Numbered from the stretch's first letter, positions 54,780 to 62,885 are shown. The stretch is DNA of 64,000 nucleotides from Micrococcaceae bacterium Sec5.8 (GCA_039636775.1 CP143429.1:1798001-1862000), one strand, 5' to 3'. Translations and numbers: made by a program. Notes: generated from the sequence alone by a model not told the origin.

Positions 54780-55115
54780 AATTGCTTCCGCCGTGCAGTC
54801 CCGGACCAACGGAATCGTGGACACCACCACCGCGCACGGCAAGCTCGCCTTTGGTATGTTCGCGCTGATGGCCGAATACGAAGCCGGGTTGATCCGTGAA
54901 CGCACCCAGGCCGGACTGGCCGCCGCACGGTCCGGTGGCGGCAAGCGTGGACGCAAGCGGAAGATGACCCCAGAGCTCATCGGCAATGCCCATGTACGAC
55001 GCGCAGCAATTCACCATGGCCGAGATCGCCGAGTCCTGCGGTGTCACCCCATGACCATCTACCGCAACATCCGGACCACCAAACCGACCCCGAACACCCT
55101 TAGCACTAACGGCAG
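54780..55115 (+). pseudogene. Serine recombinase (resolvase/invertase) remnant
   Basis: The plus strand encodes GIVDTTTAHGKLAFGMFALM, AEYEAGLIRERTQAGLAAAR and RGRKRKMTPELI, then shifts frame and ends with TMAEIAESCGVT- and PMTIYRNIRTTK-like sequence. These are the C-terminal half of the catalytic domain, the E helix and the HTH. The N-terminal catalytic Ser region is missing. It is more similar to a different resolvase type than to the active tnpR of this element. Confidence 0.8.
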
Positions 55116-55149
55116 CACGGATCATACTCAACCCCCAATCCACCAGCGC

Positions 55150-55262
55150 GACTGCCTGAGTGGACTCAAACCAGACTGCCATCGTCTCCGCAGCCTGGTT
55201 AGAGGTGGGTCCCGACCAAGCTGCGATTTCCCACGAAAGTGGGCTCAAGTCAGATTGACAAA
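55150..55262 (-). repeat. Orphan IS21-type terminal repeats
   Basis: On the minus strand three related blocks (tcaatctgacttgagcccac, gcagcttggtcgggacccac, gcagtctggtttgagtccac) resemble the repeats at the IS21 left end (48533-48625) but point the opposite way, as a right end would. No transposase gene adjoins them. They cut into the 3' end of the secreted-protein gene at 55302. Confidence 0.55.
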
Positions 55263-55264
55263 AT

Positions 55265-55529
55265 CAGTCGGAGTTTTTTCGGGAAAGTACTGCCGTATTT
55301 CCTATACGGTTTTGCCGGCAGCGATCATGCGGTCGATAGGCATGAGCTCACGGACTTCGGCATCAGTGAGCTTGATGCTGTTCGACGGGTCAATAATTTC
55401 TTCGGCAATGACCTGTGTGGTTTCGCTAACGACGCGTCCTGGACTTGCAACAGCCCCTGTGGACCCAGCCCCCAGAGCCAGAGCCAGCAAAGCGACAACG
55501 GTTCCGGTCCGCAATCCCCATTTTTTCAT
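55265..55529 (-). pseudogene. Small secreted protein gene with internal amber stop
   Basis: A signal peptide (MKKWGLRTGTVVALLALALG, then AGSTGAVA) and a mature part close to the paralogue at 55673 (LTDAEVRELMPIDRMIAAGKTV versus DDEVRALMPVERMVKAGKTV). After KTV comes TAG (55302-55304), then EIRQYFPEKTPTDFVNL in the same frame, matching EEIRRYYPEYSP of the paralogue. So a single nonsense codon truncates it, and the IS21-type end cuts it shortly after. A 75-residue product would still be made. Confidence 0.65.
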
Positions 55530-55672
55530 TTCTATTCCCCCAATATTTTTTTGATGTCAAAACTTTGCCGCATACGGCAGTCAGATTAATTACACAGAGC
55601 AAAGTATCAGCCCGCCGATGGGGCGAGCTGATGTCTAAAATGGATTCTTCTCTAGGAAGATGAAACGCTCTT

Positions 55673-56014
55673 CTACTTACCCTGGGGCGAGTACTCCGGA
55701 TAGTAGCGTCGGATCTCCTCGACGGTCTTGCCAGCTTTGACCATTCGCTCTACCGGCATCAGTGCCCGCACTTCATCGTCGCTTGAGCGGACGCTGTTCC
55801 ATGGGCCTATCGTCTTGAAGCAGAAGTCATTCGGATCGTTTAACTTGGCCGGGTCGTAGCATTCAGGGTGATCTGAGCCCACTTCGGACGTCACCGCCGG
55901 CGAATTATCCTTCGAAGGGTGCTCCGCGGAAGCGTAAGCCGCGGCTGCGCCGAGGCTCAGCGTCGCCGCGAGCCCAATACTCAGACCGACGAGCTTGGTG
56001 TTCTTAGTCATCAT
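55673..56014 (-). CDS. Small secreted protein of unknown function
   Basis: This 113-residue protein has a signal peptide (MTKNTKLVGLSIGLAATLSL, then GAAAAYA). The mature part has two Cys (HPECYDPAKL, NDFCFKT) that may pair, and the C-terminal motif DDEVRALMPVERMVKAGKTV followed by EEIRRYYPE shared with the gene at 55302. No known family; the pair may represent a local family of exported peptides. Confidence 0.65.
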   Translation of the reverse strand: MMTKNTKLVGLSIGLAATLSLGAAAAYASAEHPSKDNSPAVTSEVGSDHPECYDPAKLNDPNDFCFKTIGPWNSVRSSDDEVRALMPVERMVKAGKTVEEIRRYYPEYSPQGK

Positions 56015-56497
56015 TCCCCCAATACATCGATAACCTACCTCGAAAAAGCGAACCTACCATCCCGGAGCAAGGGCGTCCATTGCCGTAATTCACTCGTGAT
56101 GTTTCGCCGAGGTGAATGGCGCGTGCCTAATGCATCGATTCACCGGGCCGAGTAGGACGATCATGGCCACGACATATCACCCACAGTCGTACGTGACCTC
56201 GCGAACAACTCCACTCTTGACCCCATCCCGGCTCTCCTGCACTTGACCCCGACATTGATGGGATCAACGCTCACAGGTGGGTGCCATTCAAGCCGTCATT
56301 AGGTCCGGTACGTCGCTCAGGTGGGTACCGTTCGGGCCGTCCTAGTGGGCGCCGATCAAAGTTGACACATTCAACCGGTGCACAATCGGCAAGAGCAAGT
56401 AGTGCGGAAATCGAAGCGCCACACGGACCGGTTTCCGGTACGCTCGGCGGCACATGGCAGTGATGGAACCAATCCGGGGGAACGGACACTATCAGGT
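56015..56497. other. Intergenic region with two direct repeats
   Basis: About 480 bases upstream of the sigma-factor locus. Two similar 26-base blocks (aggtgggtgccattcaagcc at 56275 and aggtgggtaccgttcgggcc at 56319) stand 44 bases apart, resembling relics of an IS end with repeated binding sites. No gene recognised. The sigma promoter should lie near 56440-56490. Confidence 0.4.
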
Positions 56498-57084
56498 ATG
56501 AGCACCGACGAAGAGCTGTGGCGAAGGGCAATTGAGGGGGATTCCCTGGCGTTCGGGGAGATCTTCGACCGGCACCACCTGCGCGTCCTCAGACACAGCT
56601 TCCGTGTCCTGGGCGTCAAGGAAGACGCTGAAGACGTCACCGCGATAGTTTTCCTGGAGGCATGGAGGCATGGAGGCGACGGCGTCACGTCCGTATCGTC
56701 AACGGCTCACTGATCGCCTGGCTACTCGTGGTCGCCCACAACACCATCAGCAATTCGATGCGCTCCCGGCGCCGCTACCAGCAGATGTTGGCGCGGCTGC
56801 CCGAGGGAACACATGAAACGGACCCGGCCGACGACATCACGGACGGGCTTGCGAGGGCCCAGTCGGCCGCCGCCGTACGTTCCGCCTTTCATGGTCTTCG
56901 ACGTCAGGAACAGGAGATTCTGACCCTGTGCGTGCTCGAGGGGTTCTCAATGGCTGACGCCGGTCAAGCGCTGGACATCCCCGCCGGCACCGTGAAGTCC
57001 CGCCTCAGCCGGGCAAAAGCAAAGCTCGCGGAGAAGATGACCTCCCTCCCCCACAATGCAGACCTTGCAAGGAGCACACCATGA
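56498..57084 (+). pseudogene. ECF sigma factor gene broken by an 8-bp tandem duplication
   Basis: The first frame (56498 on) has sigma region 2: ELWRRAIEGDSLAFGEIFDR, HHLRVLRHSFRVLGVKEDAE and DVTAIVFLEAWR. It then goes out of frame. The rest of the protein, RRRHVRIVNGSLIAWLLVVA and onward, with region 4 (RSAFHGLRRQEQEILTLCVL, GFSMADAGQALDIPAGTVKSRLSRAK), is in another frame. The break is a perfect duplication of ggaggcat (56656-56663 and 56664-56671). Removing one unit gives 192 residues in frame. ATGA couples it to the next gene. It would be an ECF-type regulator of the membrane/secreted proteins that follow. Confidence 0.88.
56656..56677 (+). repeat. 8-bp tandem repeat in the sigma-factor gene
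   Basis: Unit ggaggcat occurs twice and is followed by ggaggc, 2.75 units in all. Two units put the gene out of frame; one or four units would restore it, so strand slippage could switch the gene on and off. Confidence 0.85.
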
Positions 57085-57569
57085 GCTCAGAAGTTCAGTT
57101 TGATGAAAAGCGCAGGCGCGTCGTCAGGGGCCTCCTGGTGGCAACCGTCAGGAAAGACACGGCCCAGCCAAGGAAGCGTCGCATGTTCGCGATCGGTCTG
57201 ATCACAGCAGGGTCCTTGGCGTTGGGGACCGGAGCTTTCGCAACTGCCGGCCAACTCGGCTGGATTGCACTGCCGTGCACCAGCCAGGAAGCATGCTCAC
57301 CCTCCTACGCGCCCGTCCCGTCATGGCCGGTCAATGACAGCGGGCAGACCTACGGCGTGCAGGGTGACAGCCCGGTGGCTCCGGTCCTCGTGCGCGTCAT
57401 GGCGACGAACGGCAAGGAAGGCTATGCGTTCTCTATGGAGTTGCAGGGCCCCCAGCCAACCAGCCCGGAGGACGCAGCAAAGAATTTCTCCACCCCGAGA
57501 CCAAACCGCCAGGTTCCGGTTTACCTCAGCGACGGGAGAACGCAAATCGGAGTTTTTCAAGCCGGATAA
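57081..57569 (+). CDS. Membrane-anchored protein coupled to the ECF sigma gene
   Basis: This 162-residue protein has a cytoplasmic N-terminus of about 35 residues (EVQFDEKRRRVVRGLLVATV), one helix (MFAIGLITAGSLALGTGAFA) and an outer domain with two Cys (ALPCTSQEACSP). The outer domain shares NGKEGYAFSMELQGPQPTSP and PVYLSDGRTQIGVF with the secreted protein at 58100-58534. Topology and ATGA overlap with the sigma gene suggest an anti-sigma-like sensor, though no zinc-binding anti-sigma motif is present. Confidence 0.7.
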   Translation: MSSEVQFDEKRRRVVRGLLVATVRKDTAQPRKRRMFAIGLITAGSLALGTGAFATAGQLGWIALPCTSQEACSPSYAPVPSWPVNDSGQTYGVQGDSPVAPVLVRVMATNGKEGYAFSMELQGPQPTSPEDAAKNFSTPRPNRQVPVYLSDGRTQIGVFQAG

Positions 57570-57660
57570 AATAAACTCGATGTAGGTATTGTCAGAACAT
57601 CTCCTGTTTCGATACATTCTCCACACCACACTGGTGGTCATATCGAAACATGGGGGGAAA

Positions 57661-58088
57661 TTGAAAATATCCATCAAATTCGTGCTGCCGCTTTTATCTG
57701 CATTCATTGTCGGATTCCTCGGCCTGCTCGGCGTCGGCGCCGCGCAGGCTACTACGGTCCCATCAGCGGCTACAGCTACAACAACTGGTCAGAGGTCTAC
57801 GCCAGCAGCCGCACCTATGCGGTCGCAAGGGTCCGGACCACCGCTTCATCCGTTCCGGCGGGGTACATGTCGGCCAATGCGCGGCTGTTCCTCTCCAATG
57901 GGACTCTGTGCAGGGAAACAGGTCATGTCTACACAGGAGGAGCTGCTAAAGAGTTCTCCCTAGGTACGAACTATTCCGGTTGCGCTCTTCCCTCCGCCTA
58001 TTACGGATGGTCCGTGACCGGTGCGTGGAATGGCGGCGGATATAACTACTACTACGCACCCCAGAGCCCCTGGGTAAACGGCGTTTAG
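57661..58088 (+). pseudogene. Secreted Tyr-rich protein, frameshifted at the signal-peptide junction
   Basis: A TTG start (57661) after GGGGGAAA gives a signal peptide (KISIKFVLPLLSAFIVGFLG, ending GVGAAQA). The mature protein, YYGPISGYSYNNWSEVYASS and on to WVNGV, is in another frame that begins exactly there (about 57747). It has two Cys (TLCRETG, YSGCALP) and many Tyr/Asn/Gly, as in secreted actinobacterial proteins. A one-base change separates the frames; mutation or sequencing error are both possible. It belongs to the sigma-factor locus by position and orientation. Confidence 0.6.
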
Positions 58089-58099
58089 GGGGAAATGTC

Positions 58100-58534
58100 A
58101 TGATAAAGAATGTGAAGAATCTTTCACTTGGCGCCGCGCTCGTCGCCTCACTGGCATTGGGAGGCACCGCAGCTTTTGCAGCCCAAGACGCCCTTCTGGT
58201 TCAGGTTCCTGGCACCGGATCACCGGCCGCACCGGAGTTCGCCCGCAATGCAGCTGGCCTTACCTACGGGTCGGCAGCCAAGGCTGTTTCTCCAGAGACG
58301 GAACCTGACCTCATCCAGGCACAGGGAGAGGGCGGGGTTGAGGGCTACGTTTTCAAGCGTGACCTCGACTACCAGCCGACGTTCAAGAGCCCTGCAGAGG
58401 CAGCTGAGTGGCAGAACGCGAACGCCGGCAAGCATGTTGCCATCGGGCTCTACGATTCCTCGGGGACAAAGCGCGTGGGCACCTTTGTGATTACACCTCC
58501 CACACAGGAGGAGATCGACAAGGCCCGGCGCTAG
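58100..58534 (+). CDS. Secreted protein related to the sigma-linked membrane protein
   Basis: This 144-residue protein has a signal peptide (IKNVKNLSLGAALVASLALG, then GTAAFAA). The mature part shares the pattern G-x-EGYxF...L...PTxxSPxxAAxx...xxLxDxxGTxxxGxF with the outer domain of 57081-57569 (here GGVEGYVFKRDLDYQPTFKS and ALYDSSGTKRVGTFVI-like). The start has GGGGGAAA upstream, only 12 bases after the previous stop. A strong terminator follows. Function unknown. Confidence 0.7.
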   Translation: MIKNVKNLSLGAALVASLALGGTAAFAAQDALLVQVPGTGSPAAPEFARNAAGLTYGSAAKAVSPETEPDLIQAQGEGGVEGYVFKRDLDYQPTFKSPAEAAEWQNANAGKHVAIGLYDSSGTKRVGTFVITPPTQEEIDKARR

Positions 58535-58594
58535 CCGGTGCCGACGGCCGCCCGGACAAAGGAGCCGTCCCGACGGCATTGATTTATGGATCGA

Positions 58595-58624
58595 GATAGC
58601 GCCCACTGACGAGTGGGCGCTATC
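58595..58624 (+). terminator. Terminator of the sigma/secreted-protein locus
   Basis: Perfect 13-bp stem (gatagcgcccact and complement), loop gacg, then ttcccg. It lies 61 bases after the stop at 58534. Confidence 0.75.
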
Positions 58625-58976
58625 TTCCCGTCAGACGCCAAGGGGCGACGTGACCTGGGAATCGGCAGCGACAGCCTTCATCACGGCGCCGATGGCGCAT
58701 GGAAGGGCATCCTTGGAACTGACACGGCTCACCGGCCGCCCACGCCGGTGCATATGCAGCCCAGCTGCCCATCCGCAATCGTGACCCCCGCAGATCTATC
58801 CAGGGAACCACACATGGACCAGAGGACCATTCGGGCATACTTGCGCCGAACGTACGACACCTCAATGCCTTCCGGGCTGGACGACAGCCAGTCCATCTCC
58901 TGGCCGCTGGTGCCTGTGAAGGCGGCTAAGCCGATCCCTAGTGGTAACGATGGTTGCCTCGGTTCGTTGAGCCTGT
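58625..58976. other. Intergenic region before tnpA
   Basis: About 350 bases between the cargo terminator and tnpA. A 123-codon frame (58613-58984) has no family resemblance. No clear promoter pair was found; the tnpA ATG lacks a good ribosome site, which would suit low expression. Confidence 0.4.
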
Positions 58977-61900
58977 ATGGCTAAACATAAATATTTGACT
59001 GCGGCCGAGGAGGCCTCGTACGGGAGATTCGAGGCGCAGGCCCCGGAACAGGCGGTGTTGGAGCGGTTTTTCTTCCTGGACGACGCCGATCTGGACCTCG
59101 TCGCGAAACGGCGCGGTGATCGCAACCGGCTCGGGTTCAGTCTCCAGCTGGTAACCGTCCGACACCTGGGCACGTTTCTGGAGGACCCCCTCGACGTACC
59201 GACCACCGTGGTGGATTATGTGGCCGGACAAGTCGGGGTGGCGGATCCGTCGTGCGTGAAGGGGTACTTGGAGCGGCGGCCGACGCGGTTTGAGCATCAG
59301 GCGGAGATCGCCGAGGTATACGGTTATGTCTCCTACGCCTCGGCGGAGGCGGAGTTTATCGGCTGGTTGGACGGACAGGCGTGGACGACCGGTGATCAGC
59401 CGAAGCCGCTGTTCTACGCGGCGGTGGGATGGTTACGGGCGCGGAGAGCGCTGCTGCCGGGGGTCACGACGTTACGGGACGAAGTGGCCAGCGTCCGTAA
59501 GAAGGCGGAGACCAGGCTATACGCCGCCCTGGCGCGGGCGGTGACCGGCGAACAGGCCCTTGAGCTGGAGAAACTGCTGCAGGTGCCCGAGCGTAGCCGT
59601 TGGTCGCAGTTGGAGATGTGGCGCAAGGCGGGAAAGAACACAACCGGGCGCGGCATGGTCATGGCGCTGAACCGGGTATCGGAGATCGCCGGGCTGCACC
59701 TGGGCGAGGTGGATGTGGCCGGGGTGCCCAAACGGCGGTTGATTGCCCTGGCGAAGGAGGGCAAAAACGAGACGGCGACCAAGCTTGACCGGTTGCCGTA
59801 CGAGAAGAAGATCGCCACGCTGCTGGCCACGGTGCGGTGGCTGGAAGTTAGCGCCACCGACGACGCCCTGGAACTGTTCGACGTATTCATGTCCAACGAG
59901 CTGATCGGGCGAGCAAACAAGGCCGCGGAGAAGGCCACGCTAAAGCGGGCGCCGGTGGTCGCCCGGCACGCCCGGGTACTCAAGGCGGTGGTGGAACTTC
60001 TGCTCGAGGCCGAGGGGGCGAGTGAGGAGATTCCGTTGGGCCTGATGTGGGCGATGATCGAGCACCAGGTGGGCTCCCGGGCGCAGATCGCCGCGGCGGT
60101 GGAGGGAATCCAAGAGATCATCCCGCCGCCGCAGGCCGAACCGGAGGGGCAATGGCGGGAGGCGGTCGTGGAGCGGTACGCCACCGTACGCGGCTTCGCC
60201 AAGGTGCTATGCGAGGTAGTCGGGTTCGCGGCGACCGCCGACGCACACAAGATCCTTGCGGCGATGCAGGAGCTGGCGCATCTGCTGGACCTGCGGGAGA
60301 CGGTGAAGGTGCCCAAAGGGTACCTCGATGCCCGCAAGGTCGACCTGTCGGTGGTGCCGAAGGGCTGGTGGCAGAAGCTGGTGTTCCCCGCCGGCAGACC
60401 CGAGGAAACGGTGGACCGCAACGCCTACGTGTTCTGCGTTCTGGAGCAGTTCCACACCGCGCTCAAGCACCGCGACATCTTCGCGGCCACCTCAGACCGC
60501 TGGTCAGATCCCCGGGCCCGGCTACTGTCGGGCCCGGCGTGGGAGAACGCGAAGGGCCCGGCGCTGGGCGCGTTGCTGCTGCCGGAGCAGCCCGACTCAC
60601 TGCTCGCCGAGCATGCCGGGACCTTGGATGCAGCATGGCGAACGGTGTCCGGCGGGATGACCGCCGGCGGGGACATCACCGTGGACACCGACGGCCGGAT
60701 GCACCTCGGCAAGGACGACGCCCTGGAGGAGCCGCCCAGCCTGAAAGACCTGCGTCCCCGTGTAGCGGGCATGATCCCGCGCGTGGATCTGTCCGAACTG
60801 GTGCTCGAGGTGATGGGCTGGCACCCGGACTTCACCGCCTCCTTCACCTCCGCAGCCGGCCGGTCCTCCCGGCTGACCGACCTGCACGTCTCGGTCGCCG
60901 CGCTGCTGACCGCGCACGCGCTCAACATCGGGTTCGGACCGGTGATCGCCGACGCTCCGGCGCTGACCCGGGACCGGCTCTCCCACGTCGACCAGCACTA
61001 CCTCGGCTCGGACTCCTACGCCGCAGCCAACGCGGTGCTCATCGATGCCCAGGGCGCCAGCGACCTGGCGCAGGCGTGGGGCGGCGGGTTGGTCGCCGCC
61101 GTCGACGGGATGCGGTTCATCGTGCCGGTCCGCTCCGTCGACGCCCGCCCAAACCCGAAGTACTTCCACCGAAAGAAGGGTGTGACCTGGCTGAACATGA
61201 TCTCCGATCAGTCCGTCGGGCTGGCGGCCAAGGTGGTGTCGGGCACGCCGAAGGACACCCTTCACTTCGTGGACCTGCTCTACAACCCAGACGGCAGCCA
61301 GCGGCCCGAGGTGCTGATCACCGACCAGGGTTCCTACTCCGACATCGTGTTCGGACTGGTCACCTTGCTGGGGTTCGACTACCGGCCGGTCCTCGCGGAC
61401 CTGCCCGACGCCAAGCTGTGGCGGATCAACCGGTCAGCCGACTACGGCCGGCTCGACAGGACCGCCCGGGGAAAGATCGACCTTGAGAAGGTCCGCCGGC
61501 ACTGGCCGGACATCTGCCGGATCGCCGCTTCGATCCACACCCGCGAGGTCTCCGCCCACGATGTGATCCGCATCCTCCAACGCGACGGACGTCCGACCGA
61601 TCTGGGCGAGGCGGTGGCTAACTACGGCCGGATCTTCAAAACCCTGCACGTCCTCACCTTCGTCGATGACCCGGCCTACCGCCGGGAGATGAAAGCGATG
61701 CGCAACCTCCAGGAGGGCCGCCACGCCCTAGCCAGGCACATCTTCCACGGCCGCGAGGGCAAGCTCCACCAGGCGTACCGTGACGGGCAGGAAGACCAAC
61801 TCGGCGCCCTGGGCCTTGTCATAAATTGTGTGACGTTGTGGAACACGGTCTACCTCGACCACGCCCTGACCGCGCTGCGGGAACAGGGCCACCCGGTGCT

Positions 61901-62042
61901 TGATGCCGATGTCGTCCGTCTGTCGGCGTACGTGCGCCGGCACATCAACGTCCACGGTCACTACTCCTTCCAACTTCCGGACCTCGCCGGCGGCCGGCGC
62001 ACGCTGCGCGATCCAGACCACCGCGACAGCAACGAGGAGTAA
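58977..62042 (+). CDS. tnpA: Tn3-family transposase
   Basis: This 1021-residue protein has normal family length. The N-terminal DUF4158-type DNA-binding region spans LTAAEEASYGRFEAQAPEQA to LLPGVTTLRDEVASVRKKAE. The C-terminal DDE domain has VAAVDGMRFIVPVRSVDARP (first Asp), EVLITDQGSYSDIVFGLVTL (second Asp) and RNLQEGRHALARHIFHGREG (Glu). It binds the 38-bp ends and carries out replicative transposition. It points toward tnpR and the right end; stop and res region follow within 42 bases. It appears intact, so the element may still move. Confidence 0.96.
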   Translation: MAKHKYLTAAEEASYGRFEAQAPEQAVLERFFFLDDADLDLVAKRRGDRNRLGFSLQLVTVRHLGTFLEDPLDVPTTVVDYVAGQVGVADPSCVKGYLERRPTRFEHQAEIAEVYGYVSYASAEAEFIGWLDGQAWTTGDQPKPLFYAAVGWLRARRALLPGVTTLRDEVASVRKKAETRLYAALARAVTGEQALELEKLLQVPERSRWSQLEMWRKAGKNTTGRGMVMALNRVSEIAGLHLGEVDVAGVPKRRLIALAKEGKNETATKLDRLPYEKKIATLLATVRWLEVSATDDALELFDVFMSNELIGRANKAAEKATLKRAPVVARHARVLKAVVELLLEAEGASEEIPLGLMWAMIEHQVGSRAQIAAAVEGIQEIIPPPQAEPEGQWREAVVERYATVRGFAKVLCEVVGFAATADAHKILAAMQELAHLLDLRETVKVPKGYLDARKVDLSVVPKGWWQKLVFPAGRPEETVDRNAYVFCVLEQFHTALKHRDIFAATSDRWSDPRARLLSGPAWENAKGPALGALLLPEQPDSLLAEHAGTLDAAWRTVSGGMTAGGDITVDTDGRMHLGKDDALEEPPSLKDLRPRVAGMIPRVDLSELVLEVMGWHPDFTASFTSAAGRSSRLTDLHVSVAALLTAHALNIGFGPVIADAPALTRDRLSHVDQHYLGSDSYAAANAVLIDAQGASDLAQAWGGGLVAAVDGMRFIVPVRSVDARPNPKYFHRKKGVTWLNMISDQSVGLAAKVVSGTPKDTLHFVDLLYNPDGSQRPEVLITDQGSYSDIVFGLVTLLGFDYRPVLADLPDAKLWRINRSADYGRLDRTARGKIDLEKVRRHWPDICRIAASIHTREVSAHDVIRILQRDGRPTDLGEAVANYGRIFKTLHVLTFVDDPAYRREMKAMRNLQEGRHALARHIFHGREGKLHQAYRDGQEDQLGALGLVINCVTLWNTVYLDHALTALREQGHPVLDADVVRLSAYVRRHINVHGHYSFQLPDLAGGRRTLRDPDHRDSNEE

Positions 62043-62083
62043 GAAGAGCCTGAGAGGCAACGGAACACAACCGGCATTAAGGG

Positions 62084-62206
62084 GTGTCGAAAAACGACCA
62101 TCTACCGACACCCCGACACTGCCGGCGACACGCCGCGAAATCCATGTCGAAAACCCGCGCCGGAAATCAACGTCGGAAACCCTGTTGTACAGGTATTCTC
62201 GACACA
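62084..62206 (+). promoter_or_regulatory. Putative res site for TnpR
   Basis: Between tnpA and tnpR lie several TnpR-type dyads: gtgtcg-16 bases-cgacac (62084-62111), a central pair around tgtcgaaaa and acgtcgg (62145-62176) and tgttgt...cgacaca ending on the tnpR start (62183-62206). Three binding subsites are the normal res layout, and the last would let TnpR repress itself. Confidence 0.7.
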
Positions 62207-62796
62207 TGTTGATCGGATATGCGCGCGTCTCCACCGCAGACCAAAACCCTGACCACCAAACGGACGCCCTCGCCCGCGCCGGCGTCGACCCGGCCAACAT
62301 TTACCTCGACCACGCCAGCGGCGCCAAAGCCAGCAGGCCCGAGCTCGACAAAGCCCTCGCCTCGGCCAACCGGGCCGGCGACCAGCTCGTCATCACCCGC
62401 CTCGACAGACTCGGACGCTCAGTACTCCACCTCGTCACCCTCGGCGCAGCTCTCCGGGACCGTGGCGTGGGATTGCGTGTCCTCGAGCAAGGCATCGACA
62501 CCACGACCGCGGAAGGGCGGGCGATGTTCGGGATGCTCTCGGTCCTCGCCGAACTCCAACGAGAACTCATCATCGCCAACACCCGCGACGGCCTCGCGGC
62601 CGCCCGCGCCCGCGGACGAACCGGAGGAAGACGCCCCAAACTCACCCCCGACCAGGCCCACCACGCCCAACAGCTCTACGACGCAGGGGACCACACCGTC
62701 CAGCGCATCGCCGACCTGCTTCAGGTCCCGCGCTCCACGATCTACGGCCACCTCAACAAAACAAGCATCGGGCGACGCCCCACCCCAACGCCGTGA
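62206..62796 (+). CDS. tnpR: Serine resolvase
   Basis: This 196-residue enzyme resolves cointegrates. The catalytic Ser is in IGYARVSTADQNPDHQ, with supporting Arg in QLVITRLDRLGRSVLHLV, then QGIDTTTAEGRAMFGMLSVLAELQRELI (dimer helix region) and the C-terminal HTH HTVQRIADLLQVPRSTIYGHL. The start at 62206 was chosen because this is where family similarity begins. The last 55 residues are duplicated, inverted, at the left end of the element. Confidence 0.95.
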   Translation: MLIGYARVSTADQNPDHQTDALARAGVDPANIYLDHASGAKASRPELDKALASANRAGDQLVITRLDRLGRSVLHLVTLGAALRDRGVGLRVLEQGIDTTTAEGRAMFGMLSVLAELQRELIIANTRDGLAAARARGRTGGRRPKLTPDQAHHAQQLYDAGDHTVQRIADLLQVPRSTIYGHLNKTSIGRRPTPTP

Positions 62797-62847
62797 CCCG
62801 GCGTAACAGCGGTGCCGACCAGAACCTCTACTACCTGGCCCCACCGG

Positions 62848-62885
62848 CTTAGCGTGACTTTCCCGAGCATTGGTCCTCAAGCCCC
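62848..62885 (-). repeat. Right 38-bp terminal inverted repeat of the Tn3-family element
   Basis: Exact complement of 43459-43496: begins cttagcg and ends gcccc. It is followed by the target duplication ggtat (62886-62890), identical to the five bases before the left end. Confidence 0.93.

Larger units (their letters stand above)
43459..62885 (+). mobile_element. 19.4-kb Tn3-family transposon
   Basis: Both ends carry the same 38-bp inverted repeat beginning GGGG and ending TAAG, the standard Tn3-family form (left 43459-43496, right 62848-62885). The sequence ggtat stands directly outside each end (43454-43458 and 62886-62890). The element contains a full tnpA (58977-62042), a res region (62084-62206) and tnpR (62206-62796) at its right end. 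It is inserted in an arylsulfatase gene. Cargo: an RHS protein and partner, IS21 relics, a DUF2599 gene interrupted by IS3 copy B, small secreted proteins and a broken ECF sigma locus. Older Tn3 fragments lie inside. Confidence 0.93.

Noticed and set aside
62084..62206. CRISPR-like short repeats between tnpA and tnpR
   Set aside because: The tgtcg/cgaca pieces are inverted, not direct, of varied spacing, and lie where a res site is expected.
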